Below are positions 9,150 to 21,273 of a DNA stretch of 64,000 nucleotides, piece by piece. Made by a program: the position numbers and the translations under genes. Position 1 is the stretch's first letter; every line of letters starts with the position of its first letter. Source of the DNA: CAWEEP01 sp963808125 (GTDB lineage Bacteria; Chloroflexota; Dormibacteria; Aeolococcales; Aeolococcaceae); assembly GCA_963808125.1 (NCBI GenBank), contig CAWEEP010000053.1, positions 6,732 through 70,731 on the forward strand. Direction: 5' to 3'. The notes beneath the pieces were generated by a model that made no database searches, was not told the DNA's origin, and worked only from the letters and a program-made list of their open reading frames with translations.

Positions 9150-9191
9150 GCTCCGATGGTATACCACCAGCTTGTATGTTTGCCACAAGCT
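9150..9191 (-). promoter_or_regulatory. predicted promoter and inverted-repeat operator of the radC-like gene
   Basis: On the minus strand TATACC (9163-9158) lies 8 bases before the ATG, suggesting a leaderless transcript. Upstream of it is the perfect inverted repeat AGCTTGT-N9-ACAAGCT at 9169-9191, which would overlap the promoter spacer and the possible -35 TTGTGG. It does not match the CGAAC-type SOS boxes of Gram-positive bacteria. Confidence 0.45.
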
Positions 9192-9245
9192 AAGAAGCGT
9201 CAGGGTGCCCTCCTCCCACGCGACGGCGCGCAGGGGAGCCGGGGC

Positions 9246-9944
9246 TCAGCGGACCACGGCGCCGAGGATCAGGAAGACGACGACGAGGAGGACGGCGAGC
9301 ACGGCCACGGCCACCCAGCCTTGAGCCCGGGCGAGGAAGGAGGTGACCGGACCGGTGGCGGGGACGGAAAGAGCGCCTTCGGTCGCGGCGACGGCGGCGG
9401 CCGGCGCCTTGTCCTCTGAAAAGTTGTCTTCTGGCAACCCGTCCCCCGCCGGTTGGTCCTCCGCCGGCTGATCCCGTGACCTGTCCTCCGGTGTCTCGTT
9501 CTCTGCCGTCTCTCCCTCCGGCGCCTCCGCCGCGGGCGATTCCTCGTCCGGCGATTCGCCGTTGAGCGATTCCTCGTCCAGCGGTTCCCTGTCTGGCGAT
9601 CCCTCGTCCGCCGGCTCGCCGTCCTGGGATTCCCTGTCCGCCGACTCCAGGACGGGCGCTTCCAGAACGGACGGCTCATCGACGTCGGCGGGGGCGCGGA
9701 CGACGATGATCTCGACGCGGCCCTCCGCGTCGTCAGGGGCGTCCATCGGCGAAACGACGGTGGGCACCTGCACCGCGCTCCGGCGCCGCCGCAGCCGGCG
9801 GCGGTCGGCGCCCTCGTGGGTGGAGCGTTCTGGCAGGTTCGTGCTGTCCATCGTCGACGCCCGCGGGCGCTCGGCGGGGGACGCCAACTCGGCGGCCACC
9901 ATGCCGGCCGAACCCGCCTCCTGGGTTGCCACCCTCTTAGACAC
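9246..9944 (-). CDS. acidic repeat-rich protein with C-terminal membrane anchor
   Basis: The protein starts at GTG 9944, overlapping the parA stop, and has 232 residues; ATG 9902 is an alternative. An Arg-rich stretch (ADRRRLRRRRS) near residue 50 is followed by about 90 residues dominated by Glu, Asp, Ser and Pro in imperfect short repeats such as PDEESPAAE and EPLDEESLNGE. These are encoded by degenerate 15-bp DNA repeats at about 9530-9655. The last 25 residues form one hydrophobic helix (VAVAVLAVLLVVVFLILGAVV) ending at the C-terminus, as in tail-anchored proteins. I know no family. Its overlap with parA suggests it may be a membrane partner of that ATPase. Confidence 0.55.
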   Translation of the reverse strand: MSKRVATQEAGSAGMVAAELASPAERPRASTMDSTNLPERSTHEGADRRRLRRRRSAVQVPTVVSPMDAPDDAEGRVEIIVVRAPADVDEPSVLEAPVLESADRESQDGEPADEGSPDREPLDEESLNGESPDEESPAAEAPEGETAENETPEDRSRDQPAEDQPAGDGLPEDNFSEDKAPAAAVAATEGALSVPATGPVTSFLARAQGWVAVAVLAVLLVVVFLILGAVVR

Positions 9945-10707
9945 GGTCCAGGATCTCCTGGGCCAGGGCGCGGTATGCGTGAGCGGCGTCCGAACTTCGC
10001 GCATAGGCGGTGATCGGCACCCCGGCCATGGCGTTCTCCTGCAGCTTGACGGTGGCCTTGATCACCGTGTCGAACACATGGAGGTTGGGAATCTCGCGCA
10101 GGCCCTCCAGCATCTGCTGGCTGAAACGCGTGCGCAGGCTGACGAAGGTGGGGAGCAGGCCGAGGATCTTCAGCTGCGGGTTGAGGCCCTGCTGGGCCAC
10201 GCGGCAGGTGCGCAGCACCTCGATCAGCCCCTTCATGGCGTACCCCGACATCTGGAGCGGCACCAGAACGTAGTCGGCGGCCGCCAGGACGCTGACGGTG
10301 TGGAAGCCGAAGTTCGGCGGGGTGTCGAAGAGGACGAAGTCATACCCAGCGAGGCCGTCGCCGCGGTCGAGGGCGTCGCGGAGCTGGAGCTCCCTGTCGA
10401 TGGTGCTCGGCATCTCCGCCTCGACGGCACTGAGGTCGGGACTGGCGGGGATGAGCCAGAGGCCCTCCCATTGCGTGGCCAGCGTGACGCCCTCTGGAGT
10501 GACGTCGCCGTCGACCAGCAGGTCGGAGATGGTCCGGTCGAGCTTGTAGGGGTTGAAGCCGAGCCCCGACGTCAGATTCGACTGCGGGTCCATGTCCACG
10601 GCGAGGACCCGACGGCCCATCTCGCTGAAGGCGCCGGCGAGCGCGGAGCAGGTGGTGGTCTTGCCCACCCCTCCCTTGCCGGACACGCAGGCGATGGAAA
10701 CGGCCAT
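9937..10707 (-). CDS. parA: ParA/Soj-type partition ATPase
   Basis: This intact ATPase of 256 residues has the deviant Walker A KGGVGKTT at residues 11-18, the A' motif VDMDPQSNLT, and Walker B FVLFDTPPN. These are the hallmarks of ParA/Soj proteins, which bind DNA non-specifically as ATP dimers and position chromosomes, plasmids or protein complexes. No parB gene or parS cluster is visible nearby and the gene is not beside dnaA or gidB, so it is probably an orphan ParA positioning something else. It lies between two membrane-anchored low-complexity proteins; the downstream one overlaps its stop codon. Confidence 0.9.
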   Translation of the reverse strand: MAVSIACVSGKGGVGKTTTCSALAGAFSEMGRRVLAVDMDPQSNLTSGLGFNPYKLDRTISDLLVDGDVTPEGVTLATQWEGLWLIPASPDLSAVEAEMPSTIDRELQLRDALDRGDGLAGYDFVLFDTPPNFGFHTVSVLAAADYVLVPLQMSGYAMKGLIEVLRTCRVAQQGLNPQLKILGLLPTFVSLRTRFSQQMLEGLREIPNLHVFDTVIKATVKLQENAMAGVPITAYARSSDAAHAYRALAQEILDRV

Positions 10708-10722
10708 AGGGGTCCCGCCGCC

Positions 10723-12021
10723 CTAGTGGGGCCGCCGCACCGGATCGGGGCGGGCGGCGGTATCGCCCTCGCGCCACACCCGGTTGAGCCTCGACTGGAC
10801 GGCGGCAAGGTGCCAGAGACCGCCGATGACGGGGAGCAGGAGCAGGCAGGCTCGAGCCACCGGCCGCACCTGGCCGTCGGGGCGGATGCCGACCCGTTCC
10901 TGGACGACCCGGAGCCGCTCCAGGGTCATGACCAGGGCGACGACCGAGAACGGCAGCAGCAGCACCAGGTAGGGGACGATGGCGATGCCGCCGAGCAGGG
11001 CGAAGCCGACCATGCGAGAGGGCAGGGTCAGGCTGACGTGAACGTGCAGGAGGCGGATGGCAAGATCGGCGGCGCCGGCGAGGGTGGTCAGCACACCGAG
11101 GAGCCAGGGAATGGCGACGCCCAGCGCCGACACCCCCGATTTCACCTCCAGGCGAGCATCGAATTCGGCCATCTCGCGATTGACCCGGGAGTGCCAGGCC
11201 AGGGAGTAGATGCCCAGGGTGATCACAGAGAGGGCGATGACCGCGGCCGGGCGGCGGCGCTTGCCGACCGGGCCCAGCGACGGCGCGGCCGGGGGTCGGA
11301 TCGGCGCCGGGGAGCTCCAGGGGCCGGGCGACGGGCTCCGCACCGGGGTGATCCAGGCTTCCGAGGGAAGGGCGGGCAGCGCCGCGGCGGCCGGCGCCAG
11401 AGGCCGCACGGGTGGCGGCGGCAGCAGTGAGGCGGGGTCCCCGGAGGGCGGTTCAGAAGGGGCATCGTGGAGCGTTTCGGAAAGGGCCTCGGGGGGCATG
11501 TCGGAAGGGTCATCGGGGGGAGCCTCGGAAGGGGCCCCGGGGGGAGCTCCGAAGAACGTGTCGGACCGCGGCTCGGCGGGCACCTCGAACAGCCCTGCGG
11601 GTGATGCCTCGGGGAGGTCCGCGGCCGCGGGCTCGGCGGCGGCGGCCTCGACGGCGACCTCCTCGGGAACGACCGCGTCGGAATCGAGGATGAGGGCAGG
11701 CGCGGAGGAGTCCCCTTTGACCGTGGCGGTCGGCAGCTCGTCTGCCGGCAGGGGCGGCGGCTCGGGCGGACCGGAGGTCGTCCCGGTTGCAAGAACCGGC
11801 ATCTGGTCCGCCGTCAGCACGGGCGGCGGGGGTGGCGGAGGCTCGACCGCCGGGTCCGCGACCTCGCCCTCCGTCAATCCGGAGAAGGTCCAATGGGGCA
11901 ATCCCGCGAGGGATGTCTGGTCGTCCCCCTGGTCGGGCGTGCCTGCTTCGCTCCCGGCGCCGGGCAGCGACTCGTCGGTCGCGCCAGCGGCGCCGGTCTC
12001 CGGCTCCTCGGCCTCAGCCAT
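10723..12021 (-). CDS. Pro/Ala-rich protein with C-terminal DUF4234-like membrane domain
   Basis: The first roughly 245 of 432 residues are low complexity, rich in Pro, Ala, Glu and Ser, with octad-like repeats (PPGAPSEAPP, DDPSDMPPEA) encoded by repetitive DNA at about 11450-11570. The C-terminal part begins with VITLGIYSLAWHSRVNREM, which resembles DUF4234 membrane proteins, and contains about four hydrophobic helices. The long N-terminal tail would face the cytoplasm. It ends 16 bases before parA, so the two are likely in one transcript. Function unknown; a scaffold at the membrane for the ParA system is a guess. Confidence 0.65.
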   Translation of the reverse strand: MAEAEEPETGAAGATDESLPGAGSEAGTPDQGDDQTSLAGLPHWTFSGLTEGEVADPAVEPPPPPPPVLTADQMPVLATGTTSGPPEPPPLPADELPTATVKGDSSAPALILDSDAVVPEEVAVEAAAAEPAAADLPEASPAGLFEVPAEPRSDTFFGAPPGAPSEAPPDDPSDMPPEALSETLHDAPSEPPSGDPASLLPPPPVRPLAPAAAALPALPSEAWITPVRSPSPGPWSSPAPIRPPAAPSLGPVGKRRRPAAVIALSVITLGIYSLAWHSRVNREMAEFDARLEVKSGVSALGVAIPWLLGVLTTLAGAADLAIRLLHVHVSLTLPSRMVGFALLGGIAIVPYLVLLLPFSVVALVMTLERLRVVQERVGIRPDGQVRPVARACLLLLPVIGGLWHLAAVQSRLNRVWREGDTAARPDPVRRPH

Positions 12022-12062
12022 GGCACTCTCCTCGATCCGGTCAGGACGTGGGATCGCGATGG

Positions 12063-12134
12063 CTCCGGGTACTGGATTCGAACCAGTGACCTTGCGGTTA
12101 ACAGCCGCCTGCTCTACCGCTGAGCTAACCCGGA
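12063..12134 (-). tRNA. tRNA-Asn (GTT)
   Basis: The 72-base minus-strand cloverleaf has acceptor arms TCCGGGT/ACCCGGA, a D-arm GCTC/GAGC, anticodon loop CTGTTAA with anticodon GTT, and T-loop GTTCGAATC. The discriminator base is G. CCA is not encoded. Confidence 0.95.
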
Positions 12135-12229
12135 ACGGATCGAATCCGGATTATAGGGTCGAGATCACTCGACGACCCGAACCGGCACCCCACCATCCGG
12201 CGACGCGGGGCCACGGGAGGCAGGAGGGG

Positions 12230-13427
<1,198 letters not shown>

Positions 13428-13583
13428 TGTTCCCCCAGAGGGAGATGGCTGGTGCGAGAGGCAGGCCGCGATGGTCGCCTCGACTTTTTGGACCGGCCTC
13501 GCGGCGGCCCCAGTCGCTGATTGTGCCCTGCCGCGGCCTCGCGCCGTTCTGTGTCGCCAAACCGTGGCGCCCGGCGCCCGACC

Positions 13584-15419
13584 TCAGGGACGCTGCTGAG
13601 GCTCCCGCTGCTCGGCGATGACCTCGCGCAACCGCGCGGCCACGCCGTCGGCGTCGCCGGCCTCCGATCCCGCTGGAGCGCCGAAAAGGGCGTCGATGTC
13701 GCGCTGTGCCCGCTCGTGCCGGGCGGCGAAACGGGATCGATCGACGCAATCGGCGATGGCCTTCTCCACCGCCCCGGGTTCGGCGTCCGCGGCCAGTTCC
13801 GGAACCTCGCGGACGAGGAGACCGGCCGCCAGCCGGCGATCGGCTGGCCCGAGGGCGTGCACTGGGAAGCCGACACCGTCCGGGACCCCGAGGGCCATCT
13901 CCACGAGGCGCCGGAGCTGCGGGCTGGCCAGCTCATCGACGGCGAACCCCATCGTGCCGACCAGCAGATGCGCCAGGGCCGGCCTGTGGAGGACATACGT
14001 GCCGAGGTACTCCTCCCATGGGAGGAGAGGATGCCCGGGATCCCCGTCCTCCAAACCCTCGGCGGCATCGCCGGAGCGAGCCGCATCGGCCGGGCTCTCG
14101 GCGACCGGCGGCACCGTCATCCGGACGGTGCCCCGAGCCGGGCGGGAGAGCGCGCGGGCGACGTCGGCGGCGAGCGCCGCTGCGGAGAGGCCGAGGCGCC
14201 GTGACGCCTCCTGGACGTAGAGGTCGCGGGTGGCCGCGGTGGGAATGCGGACCAGCACCGCCACCACCCGCTCAGCGGCCGCGCGGCGCTCCTCGACCCG
14301 CCCACCGGTGTCGCCGATGGCCCAGTCCACGAGGACCTGCCACTCGGGCGCCGCCCCGGCGATCAGCGCCGCGAACGCTCCTGGATCCTTGCGGACCATC
14401 TCGTCGGGGTCCTTCACCCCCTCGGGCATCACGGCGATGCGGGTGGGCAGCCCTTCGGCGGCACAGACGTCCACGGCGCGGGAGGCCGCCATGCGGCCGG
14501 CCTCGTCGCCGTCGAAGCAGAGGATCGCCGTATCGGCCTGCCGCGCGAGCAGGCGCGCCTGTTCCCGAGCCAGCGCCGTGCCGCTGGAGGCGATGGTGTG
14601 GAGGACGCCGGCGGCGTGGGCCGCCAGCACGTCGAAATAGCCCTCGACCACCACCGCCTCCCGCTTCGCCCGGAGAGCGTCCCGCGCCTGCTCGAGACCG
14701 AAGAGCGCCGACGACTTGTGGTAGACGCCGGTCTCGGGAGTGTTGAGGTACTTGGGGCGGACATCCCCCAGGGCGCGGCCGCCGAAGGCCAGCACCTGGC
14801 CGCGCTCATCGGAGATGGGGAAGACCAGGCGGTGGCGGAAGAGGTCGCGGCCGGCCCGGGCGGTCAGGCCGGCGGCGGCGATCTCCGGAAGGTCGGCGCC
14901 GCGTCGGACGAGGTAGCGCCCCAGGTCCCTCTCCTCCTGCCCTCCGGCCGGTGCGAAGCCGACGCGGTACAAGCGGGCCAGGGCCGGGTCGACGCCACGC
15001 TCGGCGAGGAGACGGCGTCCCGGCTCTCCGGCCGGCAGGTTCCAGAGAACGTGCTCATAGAAGCGCGCCGCCCTGTCGTTGAGTTCAAGGCTTCGGCGTC
15101 GCCGGGCGGCGCCCCCGCCGGCGGGGCCCTTGGCCCGCTCCAGCTCAACGCCGGCGCGCTCGGCGAGGATCTCCAGGGCTCGGGCGAAGTCGACCCTCTC
15201 GATCTTCTGGATGAAGGTGAAGATGTCGCCACCCTCGTGGCACCCGTGGCAGTGCCAGACCTGTTTGGCCTGGCTGACGACGAAGCTCGGGGACTTCTCC
15301 GGGTGCAGGGGACAGAGGCCGGTGTGCTGACCTCCGCTGCGATGCAGGGTCACGTAGCCGCCAACGACCTCGAGGATGTCCAGCCGGGCCTTGATCTCGG
15401 CGACGGCGTCGTCTGTCAC
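13584..15419 (-). CDS. dnaG: DNA primase
   Basis: DnaG makes RNA primers at the replication fork. The 611-residue product begins with the CHC2 zinc finger (LCPLHPEKSPSF then WHCHGCHEGGD at about residues 35-65), followed by the RNA-polymerase core and the Toprim motifs VVEGYFDVLA and LCFDGDEAG. The C-terminal 180 residues form a divergent helicase-interaction region. I chose GTG 15419 because the DILEVVGGYV block typical of the primase start follows 15 residues later; no ATG is available in frame. It lies downstream of the small 88-residue gene and upstream of rpoD, the rpsU-dnaG-rpoD style order without rpsU. Confidence 0.95.
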   Translation of the reverse strand: MTDDAVAEIKARLDILEVVGGYVTLHRSGGQHTGLCPLHPEKSPSFVVSQAKQVWHCHGCHEGGDIFTFIQKIERVDFARALEILAERAGVELERAKGPAGGGAARRRRSLELNDRAARFYEHVLWNLPAGEPGRRLLAERGVDPALARLYRVGFAPAGGQEERDLGRYLVRRGADLPEIAAAGLTARAGRDLFRHRLVFPISDERGQVLAFGGRALGDVRPKYLNTPETGVYHKSSALFGLEQARDALRAKREAVVVEGYFDVLAAHAAGVLHTIASSGTALAREQARLLARQADTAILCFDGDEAGRMAASRAVDVCAAEGLPTRIAVMPEGVKDPDEMVRKDPGAFAALIAGAAPEWQVLVDWAIGDTGGRVEERRAAAERVVAVLVRIPTAATRDLYVQEASRRLGLSAAALAADVARALSRPARGTVRMTVPPVAESPADAARSGDAAEGLEDGDPGHPLLPWEEYLGTYVLHRPALAHLLVGTMGFAVDELASPQLRRLVEMALGVPDGVGFPVHALGPADRRLAAGLLVREVPELAADAEPGAVEKAIADCVDRSRFAARHERAQRDIDALFGAPAGSEAGDADGVAARLREVIAEQREPQQRP

Positions 15420-15465
15420 GGCCGCGTGGGCCGTCGCGAATTGCCGGCAGCCGGGCCGACCGCCC

Positions 15466-15732
15466 TCACCGGCCGACCACCTCGACGCGGTACCGGGAGT
15501 TGTCGGTGACCACGACGATGGAGCCGTCGCTGCCGTTGATGACGGCGCGAACCGGCGAGGTGGCGAAGACGGGGGGAGCCCCCTCGTGCTCGACGACCGT
15601 CCGCCGGATCGAGTACGGCTCTCCCGGTGTCGGGCTCGCCAGCTCGTCCCCCTCCACGACGTGACCGTCGTCGAGCATCGTCGGACGCCCATCGCGGGTG
15701 CCGACCTTGCGGACCCGGACTCGCTCAGCCAT
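15466..15732 (-). CDS. small hypothetical protein, 88 aa
   Basis: The start is ATG 15732. The sequence is charged and beta-rich, with VRVRKVGTRDGRPTMLDDG, YSIRRTVVEHEGA and a hydrophobic strand SIVVVTDNSRYRVEVVGR at its end. There is no signal peptide or membrane helix. It lies 46 bases upstream of dnaG on the same strand and was probably co-transcribed with it. I do not recognise a family. Confidence 0.55.
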   Translation of the reverse strand: MAERVRVRKVGTRDGRPTMLDDGHVVEGDELASPTPGEPYSIRRTVVEHEGAPPVFATSPVRAVINGSDGSIVVVTDNSRYRVEVVGR

Positions 15733-15870
15733 GCCGAACGAGGATAGCGCGAGGACGGGTGCGACGCCCCGAGCCGGAGGCATGAGGCGGCCAGGGGCGG
15801 CCGTCCCGCCCAGGCCGGGGCACCGCCAGATGGCGGCGCCCCAGCGGGGCGGCCTCAGAGCCGGTGATCG

Positions 15871-18648
<2,778 letters not shown>

Positions 18649-18794
18649 GTTGGGTCCTCTGATGGACTGCTGATGGACAGCGTCAAACGCCACCCGAGGG
18701 TATCACCGCGGACAAGGCAAGCCGCCCCCGGGCGGCCGTGCCGGAGGCGCCGCCGGAAGTCGTCGGACGCGAGGGTCGGCGGAGAATGGGGCGC

Positions 18795-19325
18795 ATGAGC
18801 GACACAGACCGAGCCCCCGTTCTGCCCCCCCCACCATCGGGCCAGCCCGTTGCCGTCGCGACCGCGAGCTTCGCGGGCGGGTGTTTCTGGGGGGTGGAGG
18901 ACTTCTTCCGCGGCATCCCCGGAGTGATCCGCACCCGGGTCGGGTACACCGGGGGGCGCACCCAGAACCCCACCTATGAGCAGGTGTGCTCGCACAGGAC
19001 CGGCCACGCCGAGACCGTTGAGGTCGCCTACGACCCGACCGTGGTGGGCTACGCGCAGCTCGTCTCCGCCTTCTTCGAGCTTCACGACCCGACCCAGCTC
19101 AACCGGCAGGGACCCGATGTGGGCGACCAGTACCGATCCGCCATCTACGTCCACGACGCGGGTCAGCGAGAGGTCGCCGAGCGCGTCCGACGGGACTTGG
19201 ACGCCTCGGGCCGCTTCCGGCGGCCGATCGTCACCGAGGTCACCGACGCCCCGACCTTCTGGGAGGCCGAGGACCACCACCAGCAGTACTTCGAGAAGCG
19301 CGGCGGGGGCTCCTGCCACATCTGA
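18795..19325 (+). CDS. msrA: peptide methionine sulfoxide reductase MsrA
   Basis: MsrA reduces methionine-S-sulfoxide in proteins and free methionine. The catalytic motif GGCFWG stands at about residues 28-33, followed by GVIRTRVGYTGGRTQNPTYE, HDPTQLNRQGPDVGDQYRS and AEDHHQQYFEK. The 176-residue length is typical. A near-C-terminal Cys in GGGSCHI may act as the resolving cysteine. I start at ATG 18795; earlier in-frame ATGs add residues without family similarity. A GGAGAATGGGG stretch before the start could serve either as a ribosome-binding site or a -10 element. Confidence 0.93.
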   Translation: MSDTDRAPVLPPPPSGQPVAVATASFAGGCFWGVEDFFRGIPGVIRTRVGYTGGRTQNPTYEQVCSHRTGHAETVEVAYDPTVVGYAQLVSAFFELHDPTQLNRQGPDVGDQYRSAIYVHDAGQREVAERVRRDLDASGRFRRPIVTEVTDAPTFWEAEDHHQQYFEKRGGGSCHI

Positions 19326-19351
19326 GTGCGGCCCCACTGCCGGGCGGCGAA

Positions 19352-20188
19352 TCAGTCGGTGGTGCGGCGCCGGAAGAGGACGATCGCCACGGGCAGGCTG
19401 ACGATGAGCAGGGCCGCCGACCAGAGCAGCGCGGCGGCCACCGGGTTCTGCATCGGCCAGTCGCGGAGCACCGCCGAGGGGTTGGGGTTGCCGAAGAGTT
19501 GGCGGCAGGCGGAGGTGACGGCGCTGACGGGGTTCCAGTCGGCCAGGGTGCGCAGCCAGCCCGGCATGCGGCTGGTGGGCACCATCGCGTTGGAGACGAA
19601 CGCCAGGGGGAAGAGCACGAGGAAGCCGACGGACATCGCCGTCTCGACGTTCCTGGCCGCCAGACCGACACAGCCCAGGACCCAGCACACCGAGTAGGTG
19701 AAGAGGAGGGCGACGCCGAGGCCGGCGGCGACCGAGAGCGGCCCGGTGTCCGGCCGCCAGCCCACAGCCAGACCGGTCAGACAGACGATGGCGGCGCAGA
19801 TCGCGGCCGACAGCAGGTCGGTGACCGATCGGGCGATGAGGATCGAGGGGCGCCACATGGGCAGCGACCGGAAACGGTCGATGAGCCCGGTGCCGAGGTC
19901 GGTGTTGAGGCCCACCGCGGTCCCGGTGGACGAGGTCACCAGGTTCATGGCCAGGAGGCCGCCCAGGGCGAAGTCCGTGTAGCTGCCTCCAGGGATGGGG
20001 ATGCCGGAGCCGAAAACGAAGATGAAGAGGAGGGTGAACAGGACCGGCTGGATGGTGACGTCGGAGAGCTGCATCGGCTCGCGGGCGATGTGCAGCAGGT
20101 TGCGCCGGACGAGGATGAGGATTTCCCGCAGGCGCCGCGCCAGCCAGGCGGGCTGCGGGCCGCCGGCGGCGGCGAGCCGGGTGCTCAT
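19352..20188 (-). CDS. ABC-2 type exporter permease (DrrB-like)
   Basis: This integral membrane protein of 278 residues has about six helices and the ABC-2 architecture of DrrB/NodJ exporters. Visible blocks are LHIAREPMQLSDVTIQPVLF near the N-terminus and FPLAFVSNAMVPTSRMPGWL with NPVSAVTSACRQLFG toward the end. It pairs with the ATPase gene immediately upstream, whose stop overlaps its ATG. Export of a hydrophobic drug, antibiotic or lipid is the family role; the substrate here is unknown. The divergent TetR gene is the probable regulator. Confidence 0.85.
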   Translation of the reverse strand: MSTRLAAAGGPQPAWLARRLREILILVRRNLLHIAREPMQLSDVTIQPVLFTLLFIFVFGSGIPIPGGSYTDFALGGLLAMNLVTSSTGTAVGLNTDLGTGLIDRFRSLPMWRPSILIARSVTDLLSAAICAAIVCLTGLAVGWRPDTGPLSVAAGLGVALLFTYSVCWVLGCVGLAARNVETAMSVGFLVLFPLAFVSNAMVPTSRMPGWLRTLADWNPVSAVTSACRQLFGNPNPSAVLRDWPMQNPVAAALLWSAALLIVSLPVAIVLFRRRTTD

Positions 20189-21162
20189 GCCGCCGCGGCC
20201 GGCGCGCCGGCGGCCTCCTCACCGGCCGCCTCCCGCCCGGTGAGGGCGAAGAAGACGTCGTCCAGGGAGGGCTGGTGGACCTGCACGTCGTCGACCAGGA
20301 TCCCGGCGGCGTCAAGAGCTCGGACCGCCGCTGTGGCCAGGCCCGGCTGGTTGCGCACCGCGGCGCGGAGACGGCGCCCGTCGTGGCTGAGATGCGCCGG
20401 TCCCTCGAGGAGGGACTGCAGGGCCACGACCGCCTCGGGTCGCGGAATGCTCAGGGTCACCTCCAGGCGCGCGGCGCCCGTCTCCGCCTTCAGCTCCCGA
20501 GGCGTGCCGAGGGCGATCACGTGGCCGCGATCGAACACGGCGATGCGGTCGGCCAGCTCATCCGCCTCGTCGAGGTACTGGGTCGTCAGCAGGACGGTGC
20601 AGCCGCCCGCCACCATCTCCCGGATCACCTCCCAGACGGAGAGCCGGCTGGCCGGGTCGAGACCGGTGGTCGGCTCGTCGAGGAAGAGGACCGGGGGAGT
20701 CATGATCATGCAGGCACCCAGGTCGAGGCGCCGGCGCATGCCCCCCGAATACGTCCGCGCCAAGCGGTCGGCCGCGTCGCTCAACTCCAGCCGGTCGAGA
20801 AGGTCGCCGGCCCGTCTCCGCGCCTCCGAGCGCGGCAGCCCGCTGAGCTGGCCGACCATGACCAGGTTCTGGCGTCCGGTCAGGAGCTCGTCAAGGGTGG
20901 TCGATTGCGCTGCCACGCCGATGCGGCGGCGCACCTCGCCGGGATGGCCGACGACATCGAACCCGGCCACGGAGGCCCGCCCCCCATCGGGCCGGCTGAG
21001 GGTGGTGAGGATGCGGATGGCGGTCGTCTTGCCGGCCCCGTTGGGCCCGAGCACCCCCAGGATCGCCCCCGCCGGAACGGAGAAACCGACCCCGTCCAAC
21101 GCCACCGTGCTCCCGAAGCGCTTGACGAGACCCTCCGCCTCGATCATGGGCCGATCGGTCAT
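20185..21162 (-). CDS. ABC exporter ATPase (DrrA-like)
   Basis: This 325-residue ATPase has Walker A GPNGAGKTT, signature YSGGMRRRLDLG, Walker B VLFLDEPTTGLD and the H-loop region LLTTQYLDEADELAD. The C-terminal 90 residues, ending in VHQPSLDDVFFALTGREA, form the regulatory domain typical of daunorubicin-resistance ATPases (DrrA family). Its stop overlaps the permease start. It is divergent from the TetR-type gene at 21274 across a 111-base region with two identical-format operators, so expression is likely repressed until a ligand binds the regulator. Confidence 0.9.
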   Translation of the reverse strand: MTDRPMIEAEGLVKRFGSTVALDGVGFSVPAGAILGVLGPNGAGKTTAIRILTTLSRPDGGRASVAGFDVVGHPGEVRRRIGVAAQSTTLDELLTGRQNLVMVGQLSGLPRSEARRRAGDLLDRLELSDAADRLARTYSGGMRRRLDLGACMIMTPPVLFLDEPTTGLDPASRLSVWEVIREMVAGGCTVLLTTQYLDEADELADRIAVFDRGHVIALGTPRELKAETGAARLEVTLSIPRPEAVVALQSLLEGPAHLSHDGRRLRAAVRNQPGLATAAVRALDAAGILVDDVQVHQPSLDDVFFALTGREAAGEEAAGAPAAAA

Positions 21163-21216
21163 CGCATCTCTCCGGCCGGCGGGGTTCCACGGGGAACCGC
21201 TTCTGTGCGCCCGGCG

Positions 21217-21267
21217 TATACTTACTGACCGTATGGTAAGTGATCGGCTTACCGGCCGTCAAGTAAG
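21217..21267. promoter_or_regulatory. two CTTAC-N10-GTAAG operators and -10 element between exporter and tetR
   Basis: Two inverted repeats share the format CTTAC-N10-GTAAG, at 21221-21240 and 21248-21267, with centres 27 bases apart. The first overlaps a TATACT -10 hexamer (21217-21222) that would drive the regulator; the second ends 6 bases before its ATG. Such palindromes are typical TetR-family targets and would allow autoregulation together with control of the divergent exporter. Confidence 0.65.
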
Positions 21268-21273
21268 CCGCCC

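Noticed and set aside
9937..10707. chromosomal parABS locus
   Set aside because: ParA is clear, but no ParB gene or GTTTCACGTGAAAC-like parS sites were found nearby.
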